Origin: Gilliamella sp. Pra-s52
GTDB lineage: Bacteria > Pseudomonadota > Gammaproteobacteria > Enterobacterales > Orbaceae
DNA length: 64,000 nt
Direction: 5' to 3'
NCBI RefSeq assembly: GCF_009795805.1
Contig: NZ_WTEY01000011.1
Span: 1-64,000 of the forward strand
Shown here: positions 21,164-31,368 of the stretch, piece by piece
How the letters are laid out: each line of letters opens with the position of its first letter
Position numbering within the stretch: the stretch's first letter is position 1
The notes under the pieces: model-generated
Seen by the model: the letters and a program-made list of their open reading frames with translations, nothing else
Database searches by the model: none
What the model was told of the DNA's origin: nothing
Made by a program: the position numbers and the translations under genes

Positions 21164-23506
21164 TTATTCACCTTTATTTTTAAATTTTAAAACACGAAGA
21201 GCATTTGCTGTTACAATCGCGGTTGCGCCAGAGTCAGCTAATACAGCTAGCCACAGTCCAGTGAAGCCTAACAAACTGGTCACTAAAAATACTAATTTAA
21301 TTCCTAAAGCAATGGTAATATTTTGTTTAATATTACGATATGCAAAGCGCATTAAACGAATTAATTTAGGCAAACTTAACAGGCTATTTTGGGTTAGTGC
21401 GGCATCAGCTGTTTCAAGTGCAACATCAGTACCACTACCCATAGCAATACCTACGCTTGCGGCTTTCATAGCAGGAGAATCATTAATTCCATCGCCCACC
21501 ATAGCAATAGCCGTTGTATTACGGATTTTTTCAATTTCTGCTAATTTATCTGTTGGTAACAGTTGGGATCGATAATCAATGTTGAGCTGCTTTGCAACCT
21601 GCTTTGCTGCACGTTCATTATCCCCAGTAAGCATCAAGGTTTTTAAACCTAATTGATGTAATTGATTAATTGCTGTTATTGCATCTGCGCGGAGCACATC
21701 TTGTAAAGCGATAATGCCCAATAAATTTTGGTCTGTTACTGCTACAATGACGGTTTTTCCTGCGGTTTCTAGCTGATTAACTATTTTTATTTGTTCATCG
21801 GTTAGTGCCATAGACACAGTCGATATTTTATTGGGTGATACAATATAAAAAATTTGCTGATTTATTTCACCTTGTATTCCAACGCCTGCAATTGTTTTAC
21901 GATTATTGGCTTCCACAAATGGAATTTGGTTTTGCTTAACATACTCAACAATAGCTTTAGCCAGAGGGTGATGCGAACCACTTTCTATTGCTGCAACAAT
22001 GGCAAGTAACGCTTCTGTTGAGTTTGCATTTTGATTAATAACATCGGTAATTTGTGGTTTGCCTTCAGTTAACGTACCAGTCTTATCAAACGCAACCAAT
22101 TTCACTGAACCAATATGCTCTAACGCTGCGCCACCCTTAATTAATATCCCTTGCTTTGCCGCATTAGACAAGGCCGAGGTTATCACCGCAGGGGTTGATA
22201 TCACTAGTGCACAAGGGCAACCAATTAATAACAATGTCAAACCACGATAAAACCAAGTATACCAATCTGCATTAAATAACACTGGTGGCACAACTATCAC
22301 CAATAGTGCAAGCAAGGCAATTGCGGGTGTATAATAACGGCTAAACTTATCAATAAAGCGCTCAATAGGTGCTTTGCGCTCTTCGGCGTCTTCAATTAGC
22401 TGTAAAATACGATCAACGGCATTTTGTCCAACATCAGATACAACTTTAAGTTCAATGGTATTATCAACCACCAACGACCCGGCCAGAATTTTATCACCTG
22501 AAAGGTAATTTACAGGAATCGACTCGCCTGTTAAAGCGCTTTCGTCAATATTGGCTTGCTCGCTTATTAAAATCACATCAGCTGGCAAACGCCCTCCTGA
22601 CGAAATTTCAATAATATCACCCGGTTTCAAATTATGGCTAGCAATGGTTTTTCGTTCGCCATCAATAATTATTACAGTTTCTTCAGGCATTAGCTTGGCA
22701 AGCGACGAGATTCCCTGTCTAGCTTTACTTGTTGCCACACCTTCTAGCATTTCGCCAATCATAAATAAAAATATAACCATGGTCGCTTCTTCGGCTGCAC
22801 CAATAAATAAAGCGCCAATAGCCGAAATACTCATTAACGACTCGATAGCAAAAGGAGTGCCACTACGAGCTAAAATTAACGCCTCTTTTAGAATTGGAAT
22901 CAATCCAATAATGGCTGTTACTATAAAAGCATATTCGCCAGCTGTTTTATTAAACAATAAAAGAAGGTAACTCACCACAATCAAGCCACCTAATACCGCT
23001 AAAGGAATAAGCGCCTTTTTATCGAAGCCGTGAGAATGCTCATGGTGGTGAGTATGTTCGGGAGTAGATTCAAAAATAGGGGTATAGCCTAATTCGGTGA
23101 CTTTATCTTCAATCAATTTAATGGTTTTTTCATTTTTTTGCGGAACAAAAACCGCTAATTTTTGGGTAGAAAAGATAATTTTAGTTTGGCAAATATTCGG
23201 CAACGTTTTTAGTCCGTTTTCAATTTTTTGTGCACAGTGCGCACAATCCATGCCTTTTATTTTCCATATTAATTTAGTTTGTGAGCTTTGCCTGTCTGGA
23301 TCATCGGGGGAATCGTCACACTGATTTTTTTTTGCTGTTGTATGGCAATCATCTGTATGGCAATCACCACCACAGCTAGGGATTGAGTCTTGATGACAAT
23401 TTAGATCATGAGATAAATGTGCATGATTATGCGCCATATTTTTACAGTCACAATGACAACTTTCATGATGATGATTATGCTGTATAAATTTGTTATTATA
23501 TAACAT
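21164..23506 (-). CDS. zntA: Zn/Cd/Pb-type P1B ATPase with His/Cys-rich leader
   Basis: A heavy-metal-exporting P-type ATPase of 780 aa. The N-terminus is unusually rich in His and Cys (about residues 10-65, many HH, CHCDC and CGGDCH groups). One HMA domain follows with GMDCAHC (C88, C91). Core motifs are CPCALV (metal-transport helix), DKTGT (phosphorylated Asp near 475), TGES, and GDGINDSPA. The CPC motif and organisation fit ZntA. It would export Zn2+ (and Cd2+/Pb2+) across the inner membrane. It is convergent with birA; no zntR is next to it. Confidence 0.93.
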   Translation of the reverse strand: MLYNNKFIQHNHHHESCHCDCKNMAHNHAHLSHDLNCHQDSIPSCGGDCHTDDCHTTAKKNQCDDSPDDPDRQSSQTKLIWKIKGMDCAHCAQKIENGLKTLPNICQTKIIFSTQKLAVFVPQKNEKTIKLIEDKVTELGYTPIFESTPEHTHHHEHSHGFDKKALIPLAVLGGLIVVSYLLLLFNKTAGEYAFIVTAIIGLIPILKEALILARSGTPFAIESLMSISAIGALFIGAAEEATMVIFLFMIGEMLEGVATSKARQGISSLAKLMPEETVIIIDGERKTIASHNLKPGDIIEISSGGRLPADVILISEQANIDESALTGESIPVNYLSGDKILAGSLVVDNTIELKVVSDVGQNAVDRILQLIEDAEERKAPIERFIDKFSRYYTPAIALLALLVIVVPPVLFNADWYTWFYRGLTLLLIGCPCALVISTPAVITSALSNAAKQGILIKGGAALEHIGSVKLVAFDKTGTLTEGKPQITDVINQNANSTEALLAIVAAIESGSHHPLAKAIVEYVKQNQIPFVEANNRKTIAGVGIQGEINQQIFYIVSPNKISTVSMALTDEQIKIVNQLETAGKTVIVAVTDQNLLGIIALQDVLRADAITAINQLHQLGLKTLMLTGDNERAAKQVAKQLNIDYRSQLLPTDKLAEIEKIRNTTAIAMVGDGINDSPAMKAASVGIAMGSGTDVALETADAALTQNSLLSLPKLIRLMRFAYRNIKQNITIALGIKLVFLVTSLLGFTGLWLAVLADSGATAIVTANALRVLKFKNKGE

Positions 23507-23704
23507 AACATTACCTCGATTTGGGGATGATTTTGATTGTACGCTAAAAAAAGGGAAAAGGAATCATTTTGTTTTAAATACATTAGATTTTTTCAAGAGC
23601 GTGAATTCCGAGGTAGTGGTTTTCCATGTTTGTTATCAGTAAGCCTTTCAGATTATTATTCTTGGTACATATATAGATACTAATTTACTTTTTATTTGCA
23701 AAAA

Positions 23705-23740
23705 TCGTTCAGGAAAGGTATTGATTTTATTGAAGTTTTT
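23705..23740 (-). repeat. dispersed intergenic repeat, copy A
   Basis: This is one of four copies of a conserved block of about 38-42 bp (core TCAATAAAATCAATA, then CTTTCCTGA) found only between genes in this window. Here it is read on the minus strand, between the stop of the LacI-family gene and zntA. Other copies are at 35624, 48192 and 59300. Confidence 0.75.
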
Positions 23741-23768
23741 ATTTTGTCAAAATAAATCATTTCTATAA

Positions 23769-24812
23769 TTAATAAAATATCGATTCTGCCTCTATAATTT
23801 TACAGCGCTTAGTAGGCTTTGTCGTACTTTTAATTAGCTCACATAGTAAAGTTGCTGATTTTTGCCCCATTTCAAACAACGGTTTATTTATTTTACTTAA
23901 ATTATCTAGCTGATTATATTTAAGTTCTTTGGAAGCGCTAAAATATGATATTGTAAGCGGTTTTGTGAGTTTTGATTGGCTTTCATTGGCTTGGTGAACG
24001 GCACCTAAAACCATGTTATCAGGCGATTGGTTGTGGTCTTTATAATTATTTTTATCTAAACAATTTAAGCTAAAATTATCAGTACAAATAATCGCTGAAG
24101 GTGATTTAGTGCTGTTTATGAGTTTTTTTACCGCAGATCTGGCATGTTGATAGGTAAAGCAGCCATGAATAATATATTGAGGTTCAATAATAATATTAGC
24201 GCGCAATAAAGCTTGTTTATAGCCTTGTAACAAAAGCGTAGAACTAGTTAATTTTTCATTATTGAGCAAAATGGCAATTTTGGTATGTGACTTATCAATC
24301 AAATATTTTGTTATTTGGTATCCAATAAGTAAATGATCAAAGTGAACACAAATAAAATCCAGTGAAAAGTGATTAACTAAGACAATGGTTGGTAATGTCG
24401 TTTTATAAGTAACTAGCGTTTTTAAGTAAGGTGCATCATTAATAATAATGATGCCATCAAATGCATGTTGAGCAACATAACGAATAATATGATGGATATC
24501 AGTTTTATTATGATAAGGAAACTGCAAATAAAATATTTGAAACTGTTCTTCTTTTAAAACTTGCTCTAATCCTGCATTGATTAAGCTTTTTGAATAAAGT
24601 TGATTGTCGATAATTAATATTTTGCCACTATTATGTATGGGTTTATAGGGTTTGAAATTTTTTGACGTATCCATATTTAATTCCTCAATTGCTTGATAAA
24701 CACATAACTGTATTTGAGGTGAGGTTAAATGTGGTTTTTTTAGCACTCTAGAAACCGAAGCGATAGAGGTATTCGCTTTTTGAGCAATTGTTGATAGGGT
24801 GATTTTTGTCAT
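23769..24812 (-). CDS. LacI-family repressor, CytR-like
   Basis: A LacI/GalR repressor of 347 aa. It has an N-terminal helix-turn-helix (about 4-23, TLSTIAQKANTSIASVSRVL) followed by a periplasmic-binding-like sensor domain. The block LQGYKQAL...IIEPQYIIHGCFTYQHA resembles the matching part of E. coli CytR, a repressor of nucleoside genes. The sensor C-terminus is divergent. Regulation of the nucleoside cluster 6 kb away is an inference. It is the sole gene between zntA and a divergent exported protein. Confidence 0.8.
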   Translation of the reverse strand: MTKITLSTIAQKANTSIASVSRVLKKPHLTSPQIQLCVYQAIEELNMDTSKNFKPYKPIHNSGKILIIDNQLYSKSLINAGLEQVLKEEQFQIFYLQFPYHNKTDIHHIIRYVAQHAFDGIIIINDAPYLKTLVTYKTTLPTIVLVNHFSLDFICVHFDHLLIGYQITKYLIDKSHTKIAILLNNEKLTSSTLLLQGYKQALLRANIIIEPQYIIHGCFTYQHARSAVKKLINSTKSPSAIICTDNFSLNCLDKNNYKDHNQSPDNMVLGAVHQANESQSKLTKPLTISYFSASKELKYNQLDNLSKINKPLFEMGQKSATLLCELIKSTTKPTKRCKIIEAESIFY

Positions 24813-25081
24813 AATAATAAATAAAGTTAACTAAAATGACTTATCACTTTACTGATATTGATTTTTTTTGTAAGGGATCAAATTTTATTTTGTCGATCTG
24901 TGTTCCAAAATCTTTTTCAAAGATATTGAAATCAGTTTAGACGAAAGTGATTTATCAGAAAGATAAAGATACTAGAATAAAAAACTTGATTATTAAGAAA
25001 TCAGGTAAAAAGTTGTGTTATTATTAATAAAAAAGATAAAATTGAGTTATTCAGAGATAAGGAAGTAAAAAGGAATCTTAT

Positions 25082-26092
25082 ATGATAAAAAAACGTTTAC
25101 TTAGTACAATTTTATTTGCATTTAGTTATTGTGCTTATGGTCAATTACTTGATATTAATCCTAAATATCGTGGAGATCCTTTTTTTATTAATGTTAATAT
25201 GCACCAATTGAAGCAAGATTGTGCAAAAAATGAAGATGAATATAATCAACTCAATAAACAGGACAAGTTAAAGTATGATAATCGTTGCCCTTTAAATAAT
25301 TTGAAATTTGATTTTAAAAAGTTAGATAAATTAATCGATGATGATCCTGTTGTCTATAATGGTAATGACTTTCAATTAAAATTGAGTATTAGCCCAGTTA
25401 ATCCTAAGAAAAAAAATGAGGAAGACCAGCCTAATTCTGGGCGAGATATTACGTTATCTTTAATTAGCAAAAATCAGGTAATAGATAAACTTCTTTTAGC
25501 CAATAACTCTTTTTCTAATAATCCTACTCTTTGGAATGGTTATCAACATTACTATCTTGCCCCAAGTGGGGATATTTACACACTATTGTCGATAAAATCA
25601 GAACCCGTTGAGGATGAGTCTGGGACTTTTCCTACATTATGGAAGCATTACAATATTGACGTTAGCAATATGAAATTTGTGCTTAAAGAGATGTTAATTG
25701 AAATGCCAGAAGCAACTTATCAAATTATTTATCCTAACCAATTTAATACTAATCTTCATAAAGGTGCTGTCGAATATGGTTTAACATTAGAAGAGTCAAT
25801 AGCACTTTTTAATCAATCATCTAAGAATGGAACTTCTGATTATAGCCTTGATTTTAGAGTCTATAATTATTATCAAGATCAGCTAAAAGATAAAATAAAA
25901 TTGCTTGATAACAAAAAACAACAAAAAGATTCATTTTCAGCATTAAAACAAAGTATGGATAAAACGTGTTTAAGTACACCTGATCCAATTCATGAAAGCG
26001 ATATCGAACCTTATTTAGATAAGGTGCTTACTTGCTTAATTGAGCAGCATCGACAAGCAATAAAACACGCCGAAGATGAGTTAGGTAATTAG
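25082..26092 (+). CDS. exported protein of unknown function, 336 aa
   Basis: It has a cleavable signal peptide (MIKKRLLS then a hydrophobic core, likely cut after AYG near residue 20). The mature protein is K/D/N-rich with no motif I recognise. Three cysteine pairs could form disulfides. It is a single gene divergent from the LacI-family regulator, so it may be that regulator's target. The hairpin at 26144 follows it. Function unknown. Confidence 0.7.
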   Translation: MIKKRLLSTILFAFSYCAYGQLLDINPKYRGDPFFINVNMHQLKQDCAKNEDEYNQLNKQDKLKYDNRCPLNNLKFDFKKLDKLIDDDPVVYNGNDFQLKLSISPVNPKKKNEEDQPNSGRDITLSLISKNQVIDKLLLANNSFSNNPTLWNGYQHYYLAPSGDIYTLLSIKSEPVEDESGTFPTLWKHYNIDVSNMKFVLKEMLIEMPEATYQIIYPNQFNTNLHKGAVEYGLTLEESIALFNQSSKNGTSDYSLDFRVYNYYQDQLKDKIKLLDNKKQQKDSFSALKQSMDKTCLSTPDPIHESDIEPYLDKVLTCLIEQHRQAIKHAEDELGN

Positions 26093-26143
26093 ATGTTAAT
26101 ATAATAAGTGAATAAACTATAATTAAAAAAACTTGTATCAAAA

Positions 26144-26173
26144 AAGCCATCTTGAAGGTGGCTTATCATTTTT
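26144..26173 (+). terminator. terminator-like hairpin
   Basis: AAGCCATCTT at 26144-26153 pairs with AAGGTGGCTT at 26155-26164 (one wobble pair) and is followed by ATCATTTTT. It would end the preceding gene. The T tract is interrupted. Confidence 0.4.
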
Positions 26174-26295
26174 CATGATTATACTAACTGTTAGATAATA
26201 TCTATTCATCCAATGCTATCGTCATTACTTTTTCCGCTATCTTTGACAATATAGTGATATAATTACCGCTAAATTTTTTATTTGGGTTGATAAAT

Positions 26296-27315
26296 ATGTC
26301 TGCATGGAATATTGCTATTGTTGGGGCGACAGGACAAGTGGGTTCTGCGCTAGTTGAACTACTACAACAACGTGGTTTACAAGATAATAATCTAAAAATT
26401 GAAAATCTCTATCTAGTTGGTAGTGATAATAGTGCTGGCGAGATTGTTCGCTTTTCTGGCAAGAATTTAACCGTGATTGATAGTGCGCAAATGGACTGGA
26501 GCGAGTGCCATTTTGCCTTTTTTGTAGCGGGTGCAAAAACTAGTGAAAAATATGCACAAGTTGCTGCAGAGGCAGGTTGTGTGGTGATTGATGCAAGTGG
26601 TTATTTTGCCGAGCAGGATCATATTCCACTTGTAGTCCCTAAAGTTAATAATAGTGTATTAACAGAATACCGTAACGAAAACATCATCGCTGTTGCCAGT
26701 GCCACTGTGTGCCAATTATTGCGCTGTGTTGCATCGTTGACTGATATGGCGTTATTAACTAATTTACATGTAACTAGTTTTATTCCAGCATCATTGTATG
26801 GTAAGTCTGGCGTTGATGAACTTGCCGGGCAAAGTGCTCGTTTATTAAATGGTATGCCAGTTGATAATCAACTGTTTGATAAACAATTAGCCTTTAACTT
26901 ATTGCCTATATCTCACGAACAGGATGATGCGATATTAGGTGAAAAATCACAAGTGAACCAAATCCGTAAAATATTGAGTAATTATGAACTTCCTGTTTCT
27001 ATTGAGTCAGTGATTGTGCCCGTGTTTTATGGTGTATCACAAGCCATTAATGTATCAAGTAGTTTACCAATTGAATTGGATATGGCTCGTTTTGGCGAAT
27101 TTGGTGTTGAAGTCCAAGGTGATAATTTGCCAACGCCAGTGACCGAAGTGAGCACCGAATCAGAAAGCCAACTAACCATTAAATTGGCTAATTTACGACA
27201 CAGTTATGGTCATTATGAACAAATTCAATTTTGGTCAGTAGCGGATAATATCCGTTATTTAGGCGCATTAATGCTAATTGAAACGCTTGAGATCCTCATT
27301 AATGACTATATATAA
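26296..27315 (+). CDS. usg: Usg: aspartate-semialdehyde dehydrogenase-like protein
   Basis: A paralogue of aspartate-semialdehyde dehydrogenase, 339 aa from ATG 26296 (a TTG three codons earlier is in frame). It shows the NADP fold motif [10 protein letters not shown], and VPKVN and SADNIRY-like segments as in E. coli Usg. The normal catalytic GNCS/T motif reads ASATVCQLL, so classical Asd activity is doubtful. The role of Usg is not established. It overlaps truA by 14 bp, the same pairing as in enteric bacteria. Confidence 0.88.
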   Translation: MSAWNIAIVGATGQVGSALVELLQQRGLQDNNLKIENLYLVGSDNSAGEIVRFSGKNLTVIDSAQMDWSECHFAFFVAGAKTSEKYAQVAAEAGCVVIDASGYFAEQDHIPLVVPKVNNSVLTEYRNENIIAVASATVCQLLRCVASLTDMALLTNLHVTSFIPASLYGKSGVDELAGQSARLLNGMPVDNQLFDKQLAFNLLPISHEQDDAILGEKSQVNQIRKILSNYELPVSIESVIVPVFYGVSQAINVSSSLPIELDMARFGEFGVEVQGDNLPTPVTEVSTESESQLTIKLANLRHSYGHYEQIQFWSVADNIRYLGALMLIETLEILINDYI

Positions 27316-28093
27316 AATTGCCCTCGGTGTTGAATATGATGGCAGTGCTTATTTTGGTTGGCAACGGCAGCAGTCGGTCGATTCTATTCAAGAAAGGCTA
27401 GAATCGGCACTATCGATTATTGCCAATTCACCCATAACTGTATTTTGTGCAGGAAGAACAGATGCTGGCGTGCATGCAACAGGGCAAGTTATCCATTTTG
27501 AAACTCAAGCCGTGCGATCAGCTAGTGCTTGGACAATGGGCGTGAATTCGCATTTACCCGATAATATTGCTGTGCGTTGGTCGCAAAACGTAGATGATAG
27601 CTTTCACGCTCGGTTTAGTGCCACAGCTCGACGTTACCGTTATGTGATTTATAATCATCGCTATCGGCCAGCCATTTTAGCCAAAGGGGTATCGCATTAT
27701 TATTTACCGTTGAATGAGAACTTAATGCACCAAGCAGCGCAGTATCTGTTAGGCGAAAATGATTTTTCATCTTTTCGAGCATCACAGTGTCAATCATTAA
27801 CACCGTGGCGCAATATTCACCATATTGAAGTTTGGCGGCAGGGCGAATATATTATTGTCGACATTAAAGCTAACGCATTTGTGCACCATATGGTACGCAA
27901 TATTGTAGGCAGCTTACTTGAGGTTGGTGCGGGTAATCAGCGCCCTGAATGGATCGATGAGCTGTTACAAGCTAAAGATAGAACACAAGCGGCAGCAACG
28001 GCAAAACCCGAAGGATTATATTTAGTTCAGGTCGACTATCCTGCTGAATTCCAAATACCAACGCAAGCATTAGGTCCGCTATTTCTAAAATAA
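27302..28093 (+). CDS. truA: tRNA pseudouridine(38-40) synthase
   Basis: Makes pseudouridine at positions 38-40 of the tRNA anticodon arm. 263 aa from ATG 27302, close to E. coli TruA (270). I chose this start because [14 protein letters not shown] matches the family N-terminus; the frame continues upstream inside usg without need. The catalytic aspartate lies in [12 protein letters not shown], and the C-terminal [12 protein letters not shown] motif is present. Confidence 0.96.
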   Translation: MTIYKIALGVEYDGSAYFGWQRQQSVDSIQERLESALSIIANSPITVFCAGRTDAGVHATGQVIHFETQAVRSASAWTMGVNSHLPDNIAVRWSQNVDDSFHARFSATARRYRYVIYNHRYRPAILAKGVSHYYLPLNENLMHQAAQYLLGENDFSSFRASQCQSLTPWRNIHHIEVWRQGEYIIVDIKANAFVHHMVRNIVGSLLEVGAGNQRPEWIDELLQAKDRTQAAATAKPEGLYLVQVDYPAEFQIPTQALGPLFLK

Positions 28094-28171
28094 ATTATAA
28101 ATTCAGTTGTAAAACGGAACATAGAATAGATAAAACATTTAAAATTGAATCAAATTAAAAAGATAAATGTC

Positions 28172-29596
28172 ATGAATAGTAACGAAAAAAGCGCAAGTAA
28201 AGATTCAAGAAACCAAGAAGCGAAAAAATCAAAATTACATAATATCAAGCTTCCACCTCATTCAATCGAAGCTGAACAAGCAGTACTTGGTAGCTTGATG
28301 CTTGATAATCAACGTTGGGATGCGGTATCAGAAATGATCACCGAGCGGGATTTTTATTCACGTCACCATCAATTGATTTTTTCTGAAATGCATACTTTGG
28401 TTAGCAAAGGAACTCCAATTGACTTAATTACTCTTTCTGAAAGCCTTGAAAGTAAAGATATTTTGGCCGATGTAGGGGGATTTGCCTATTTGGCGGAGTT
28501 GTCTAAAAATACGCCAAGTGCAATTAATGTTGTTGCTTATAGTGATATTATTCGCCAACAAGCAATTTTGCGTGAATTAATCAGTGCGTCAAATGATATT
28601 GCCGATAACTGTTATACCACTGAAGGGCGTGATAGTACCGAAATTTTAGACTTTGCGGAAAGCAAAATTTTCCAAATAGCTGAAAGCCGAACAAAGCAAG
28701 GTGAAGGCCCGAAAAGCATTACCGAAGTGTTAGAGGCAACCGTGGCTAAGATTGAAGAACTCTTTCAACGTCCACATGATGGTGTGACTGGGGTTTCAAC
28801 TGGTTATGTGGATTTAGATAAAAAAACAGCTGGTTTACAGCGTTCCGATTTAATTATTATCGCTGCAAGACCATCAATGGGTAAAACCACATTCGCAATG
28901 AATTTATGTGAAAATGCTGCACTAGAGCAAGAAAAGCCAGTGCTAATATTCAGTTTAGAAATGCCATCAGAACAAATTATGATGCGTATGTTGGCCTCAC
29001 TTTCACGAGTTGATCAAACCCGAATTCGAACAGGGCAACTACAAGACGATGATTGGGCAAGAATTTCAAGCACTATGGGGTTATTGCTTGAAAAGAAAAA
29101 CATTTATATTGATGATTCATCGGGTTTGACGCCAATGGAATTACGCTCAAGAGCCAGACGTATTTATCGTGAGCATAAAGGTTTAAGCATGATAATGGTG
29201 GATTACTTGCAACTTATGCGTGTGCCAAATATCTCTGAAAACAGAACATTAGAAATTGCTGAAATATCACGCTCATTAAAAGCCTTGGCAAAAGAGTTAC
29301 AAGTTCCTGTCGTTGCGCTATCACAACTTAACCGTAGCTTAGAGCAACGGGCTGACAAAAGACCTGTTAACTCAGACTTGCGTGAATCAGGATCGATTGA
29401 GCAAGATGCCGATGTGATCATGTTTATCTATCGTGACGAAGTTTATAACGAGGCGTCAGAACATAAGGGTATTGCCGAAATTATTTTAGGCAAACAACGA
29501 AACGGTCCAATAGGTAAAGTTAGATTAAAATTCCAAGGACAGTTTTCACGCTTTGATAATTATGCTGATGCCAGTAAATATTTAGATGATGAATAA
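28172..29596 (+). CDS. dnaB: replicative DNA helicase
   Basis: A hexameric 5'-3' replicative helicase, 474 aa from ATG 28172 (E. coli 471). An upstream in-frame TTG at 28145 is not needed. The N-terminal DnaG-interacting domain (PPHSIEAEQAVLG) is followed by the RecA-like ATPase with Walker A ARPSMGKTT, Walker B-type MIMVDYLQLM and the C-terminal QRNGPIG. It lies 78 bp after truA. A strong terminator follows, embedded in the convergent sitD end. Confidence 0.97.
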   Translation: MNSNEKSASKDSRNQEAKKSKLHNIKLPPHSIEAEQAVLGSLMLDNQRWDAVSEMITERDFYSRHHQLIFSEMHTLVSKGTPIDLITLSESLESKDILADVGGFAYLAELSKNTPSAINVVAYSDIIRQQAILRELISASNDIADNCYTTEGRDSTEILDFAESKIFQIAESRTKQGEGPKSITEVLEATVAKIEELFQRPHDGVTGVSTGYVDLDKKTAGLQRSDLIIIAARPSMGKTTFAMNLCENAALEQEKPVLIFSLEMPSEQIMMRMLASLSRVDQTRIRTGQLQDDDWARISSTMGLLLEKKNIYIDDSSGLTPMELRSRARRIYREHKGLSMIMVDYLQLMRVPNISENRTLEIAEISRSLKALAKELQVPVVALSQLNRSLEQRADKRPVNSDLRESGSIEQDADVIMFIYRDEVYNEASEHKGIAEIILGKQRNGPIGKVRLKFQGQFSRFDNYADASKYLDDE

Positions 29597-29656
29597 CGAT
29601 AAAAATCGTACACGGCAATGCTTAGCCTATTTTTGTTACAATGATTTAAACATTAC

Positions 29657-30505
29657 TTAAATCGCTGCTTTAACAGCGATTTTTTTATTATCAATAAATT
29701 GATAAATTTGAGCTAGTAAAAATAAAATTGCTTGTAAAATAACAATACTTGCACTGGTTGATGCATCAACATAATAGCTTATTAGCGTACCTAATACGGT
29801 TGAAAATGCCGAAACCAATACTGCTATGATTAACATACGCTCAAACCGCTTAGTTAACGAAAAAGCAATGATACCGGGAGCGATTAACATCGCTATCACT
29901 AAAATCATCCCAGCTGTTTTTAATGAACCAACAATAGTTAAAGCTAGCACACTTAATAACCCGTAATGCAACAGCTTGACTGGCAAACCAACCACTTTGG
30001 CTTGTACGGGATCGAAGCAGTACAGCATTAAATCACGGCGTTTAATAATAACTAAGATCGACACAATTGTGGCAATAAGGATAATTTGTTTAAGCTCGTC
30101 ATAACTTGTTCCAAGCACACTACCAAATAAAATATGATTTAAATGTTGTGATGTATCTACCTTTGAAAACAGCACCAAACCAAACGCAAACATTCCCGAA
30201 AATACAATGCCCATGACAGTATCTTCTTTAACTCGACTGTTTTCTTTAATATACCCCGTTGCCACTGAGCAAAATAATCCCGAAGCAAATGCGCCAATAA
30301 TGATGGGGATTCCTGCTAAATACGCCAACACGATCCCTGGCAAAACGGCGTGTGAAATCGCATCGCCCATTAACGACCAGCCTTTTAGCACCAAAAAACA
30401 AGAAAGCAAAGCACAAACAATACCTGTGGCTAACGCGGCTAAAATTGCGCGTTGAATAAGGGGTAGGGTAAGTGGGTAATAAATAAACTCCCAAAATTCG
30501 GTCAT
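29657..30505 (-). CDS. sitD: Mn/Fe ABC transporter permease SitD
   Basis: An ABC-3 family membrane permease of 282 aa, hydrophobic throughout (about 8 helices), with the conserved GWSLMGDAISHAVLPG segment near the N-terminus that contacts the ATPase. It is paralogous to SitC upstream, which it overlaps by 4 bp (ATGA). The last gene of sitABCD. Its final codons form a hairpin that doubles as the dnaB terminator on the other strand. Confidence 0.92.
   Translation of the reverse strand: MTEFWEFIYYPLTLPLIQRAILAALATGIVCALLSCFLVLKGWSLMGDAISHAVLPGIVLAYLAGIPIIIGAFASGLFCSVATGYIKENSRVKEDTVMGIVFSGMFAFGLVLFSKVDTSQHLNHILFGSVLGTSYDELKQIILIATIVSILVIIKRRDLMLYCFDPVQAKVVGLPVKLLHYGLLSVLALTIVGSLKTAGMILVIAMLIAPGIIAFSLTKRFERMLIIAVLVSAFSTVLGTLISYYVDASTSASIVILQAILFLLAQIYQFIDNKKIAVKAAI
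29659..29686 (+). terminator. dnaB terminator inside the sitD coding end
   Basis: A perfect 9-bp stem AAATCGCTG (29659-29667) with CAGCGATTT (29674-29682) has loop CTTTAA and is followed by more T on the plus strand. It ends dnaB transcription. It is made from the last coding codons of the convergent sitD gene, so the two genes share the sequence. Confidence 0.85.
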
Positions 30506-31368
30506 ACTTTTCCCCCTTTATTTAATCGGCTTTGACGTATTTTAAGGCGATTTGAAATAAGCCCTTGTTGTGGGGCAAATAAAAATGCGGCGATAAATAT
30601 CAGTGTTTGCAAGCTCACAATAACGCCACCTGTTTCGCCATTTAAATAATAGCTAATCCACGCCCCTACAGCACTGCTTACGGCACCAATTGCAACTGAA
30701 ATCATCAACAACCGTGAAAATTGATTTGTCAATAAATAAGCCGTTGCCCCGGGAGTGATAACCATCGCAATAACTAAAATAGCCCCCACTGTTTGCAGTG
30801 CCGCAACGGTACAGGCGCTTAAAATGGTAAAAAATAGAATTTTTAGTTTTAGTGGTTGTAAACCAATGGATCTGGCATGGGTTTCATCAAAAAAAACAAC
30901 TAATAAATCCTTCCAAAAAAAGAAAAGTAATATAAATGACACTAAAATAATGATTTGCACTTGCCACATATCGCTATCGTCAATGCCAAGAATATTACCA
31001 AAAATAATTGTTTGCACATTAACCGAGGTTGGATTGAGGGAAATGATCAACAAACCGATAGCAAAAAAAGTTGAAAAAATAAAACCAATAATCGCATCCG
31101 CTTTTAACCGTGTAAAAGCACGCACTAAGGTAATGGCAAGTGCTGCGAGCAATCCAGTAAAAAAAGCCCCAACCGAATAAGGCAACCCCAAGGCATAAGC
31201 ACCAGCAACCCCCGGCACCACTGAATGCGAAAGCGCATCGCCCATTAACGACCAGCCTTTTAACATCAAAAAAGCCGACAAAAAAGCACAAGCCGCACCA
31301 ACAAGACTACTTACCCAAATTGCTTTGAACATAAAATCATAGGTGAATGGTTCAAGTAATAGTTCCAT
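30502..31368 (-). CDS. sitC: Mn/Fe ABC transporter permease SitC
   Basis: An ABC-3 family permease of 288 aa with about 8 membrane helices and the conserved KGWSLMGDALSHSVVPG segment. It forms the membrane channel together with SitD. It follows sitB with no gap and overlaps sitD by 4 bp. Confidence 0.93.
   Translation of the reverse strand: MELLLEPFTYDFMFKAIWVSSLVGAACAFLSAFLMLKGWSLMGDALSHSVVPGVAGAYALGLPYSVGAFFTGLLAALAITLVRAFTRLKADAIIGFIFSTFFAIGLLIISLNPTSVNVQTIIFGNILGIDDSDMWQVQIIILVSFILLFFFWKDLLVVFFDETHARSIGLQPLKLKILFFTILSACTVAALQTVGAILVIAMVITPGATAYLLTNQFSRLLMISVAIGAVSSAVGAWISYYLNGETGGVIVSLQTLIFIAAFLFAPQQGLISNRLKIRQSRLNKGGKV

Noticed and set aside
26296-27315. Functional aspartate-semialdehyde dehydrogenase
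   Set aside because: The catalytic motif is not conserved and the gene pairs with truA as Usg does; annotated as Usg.
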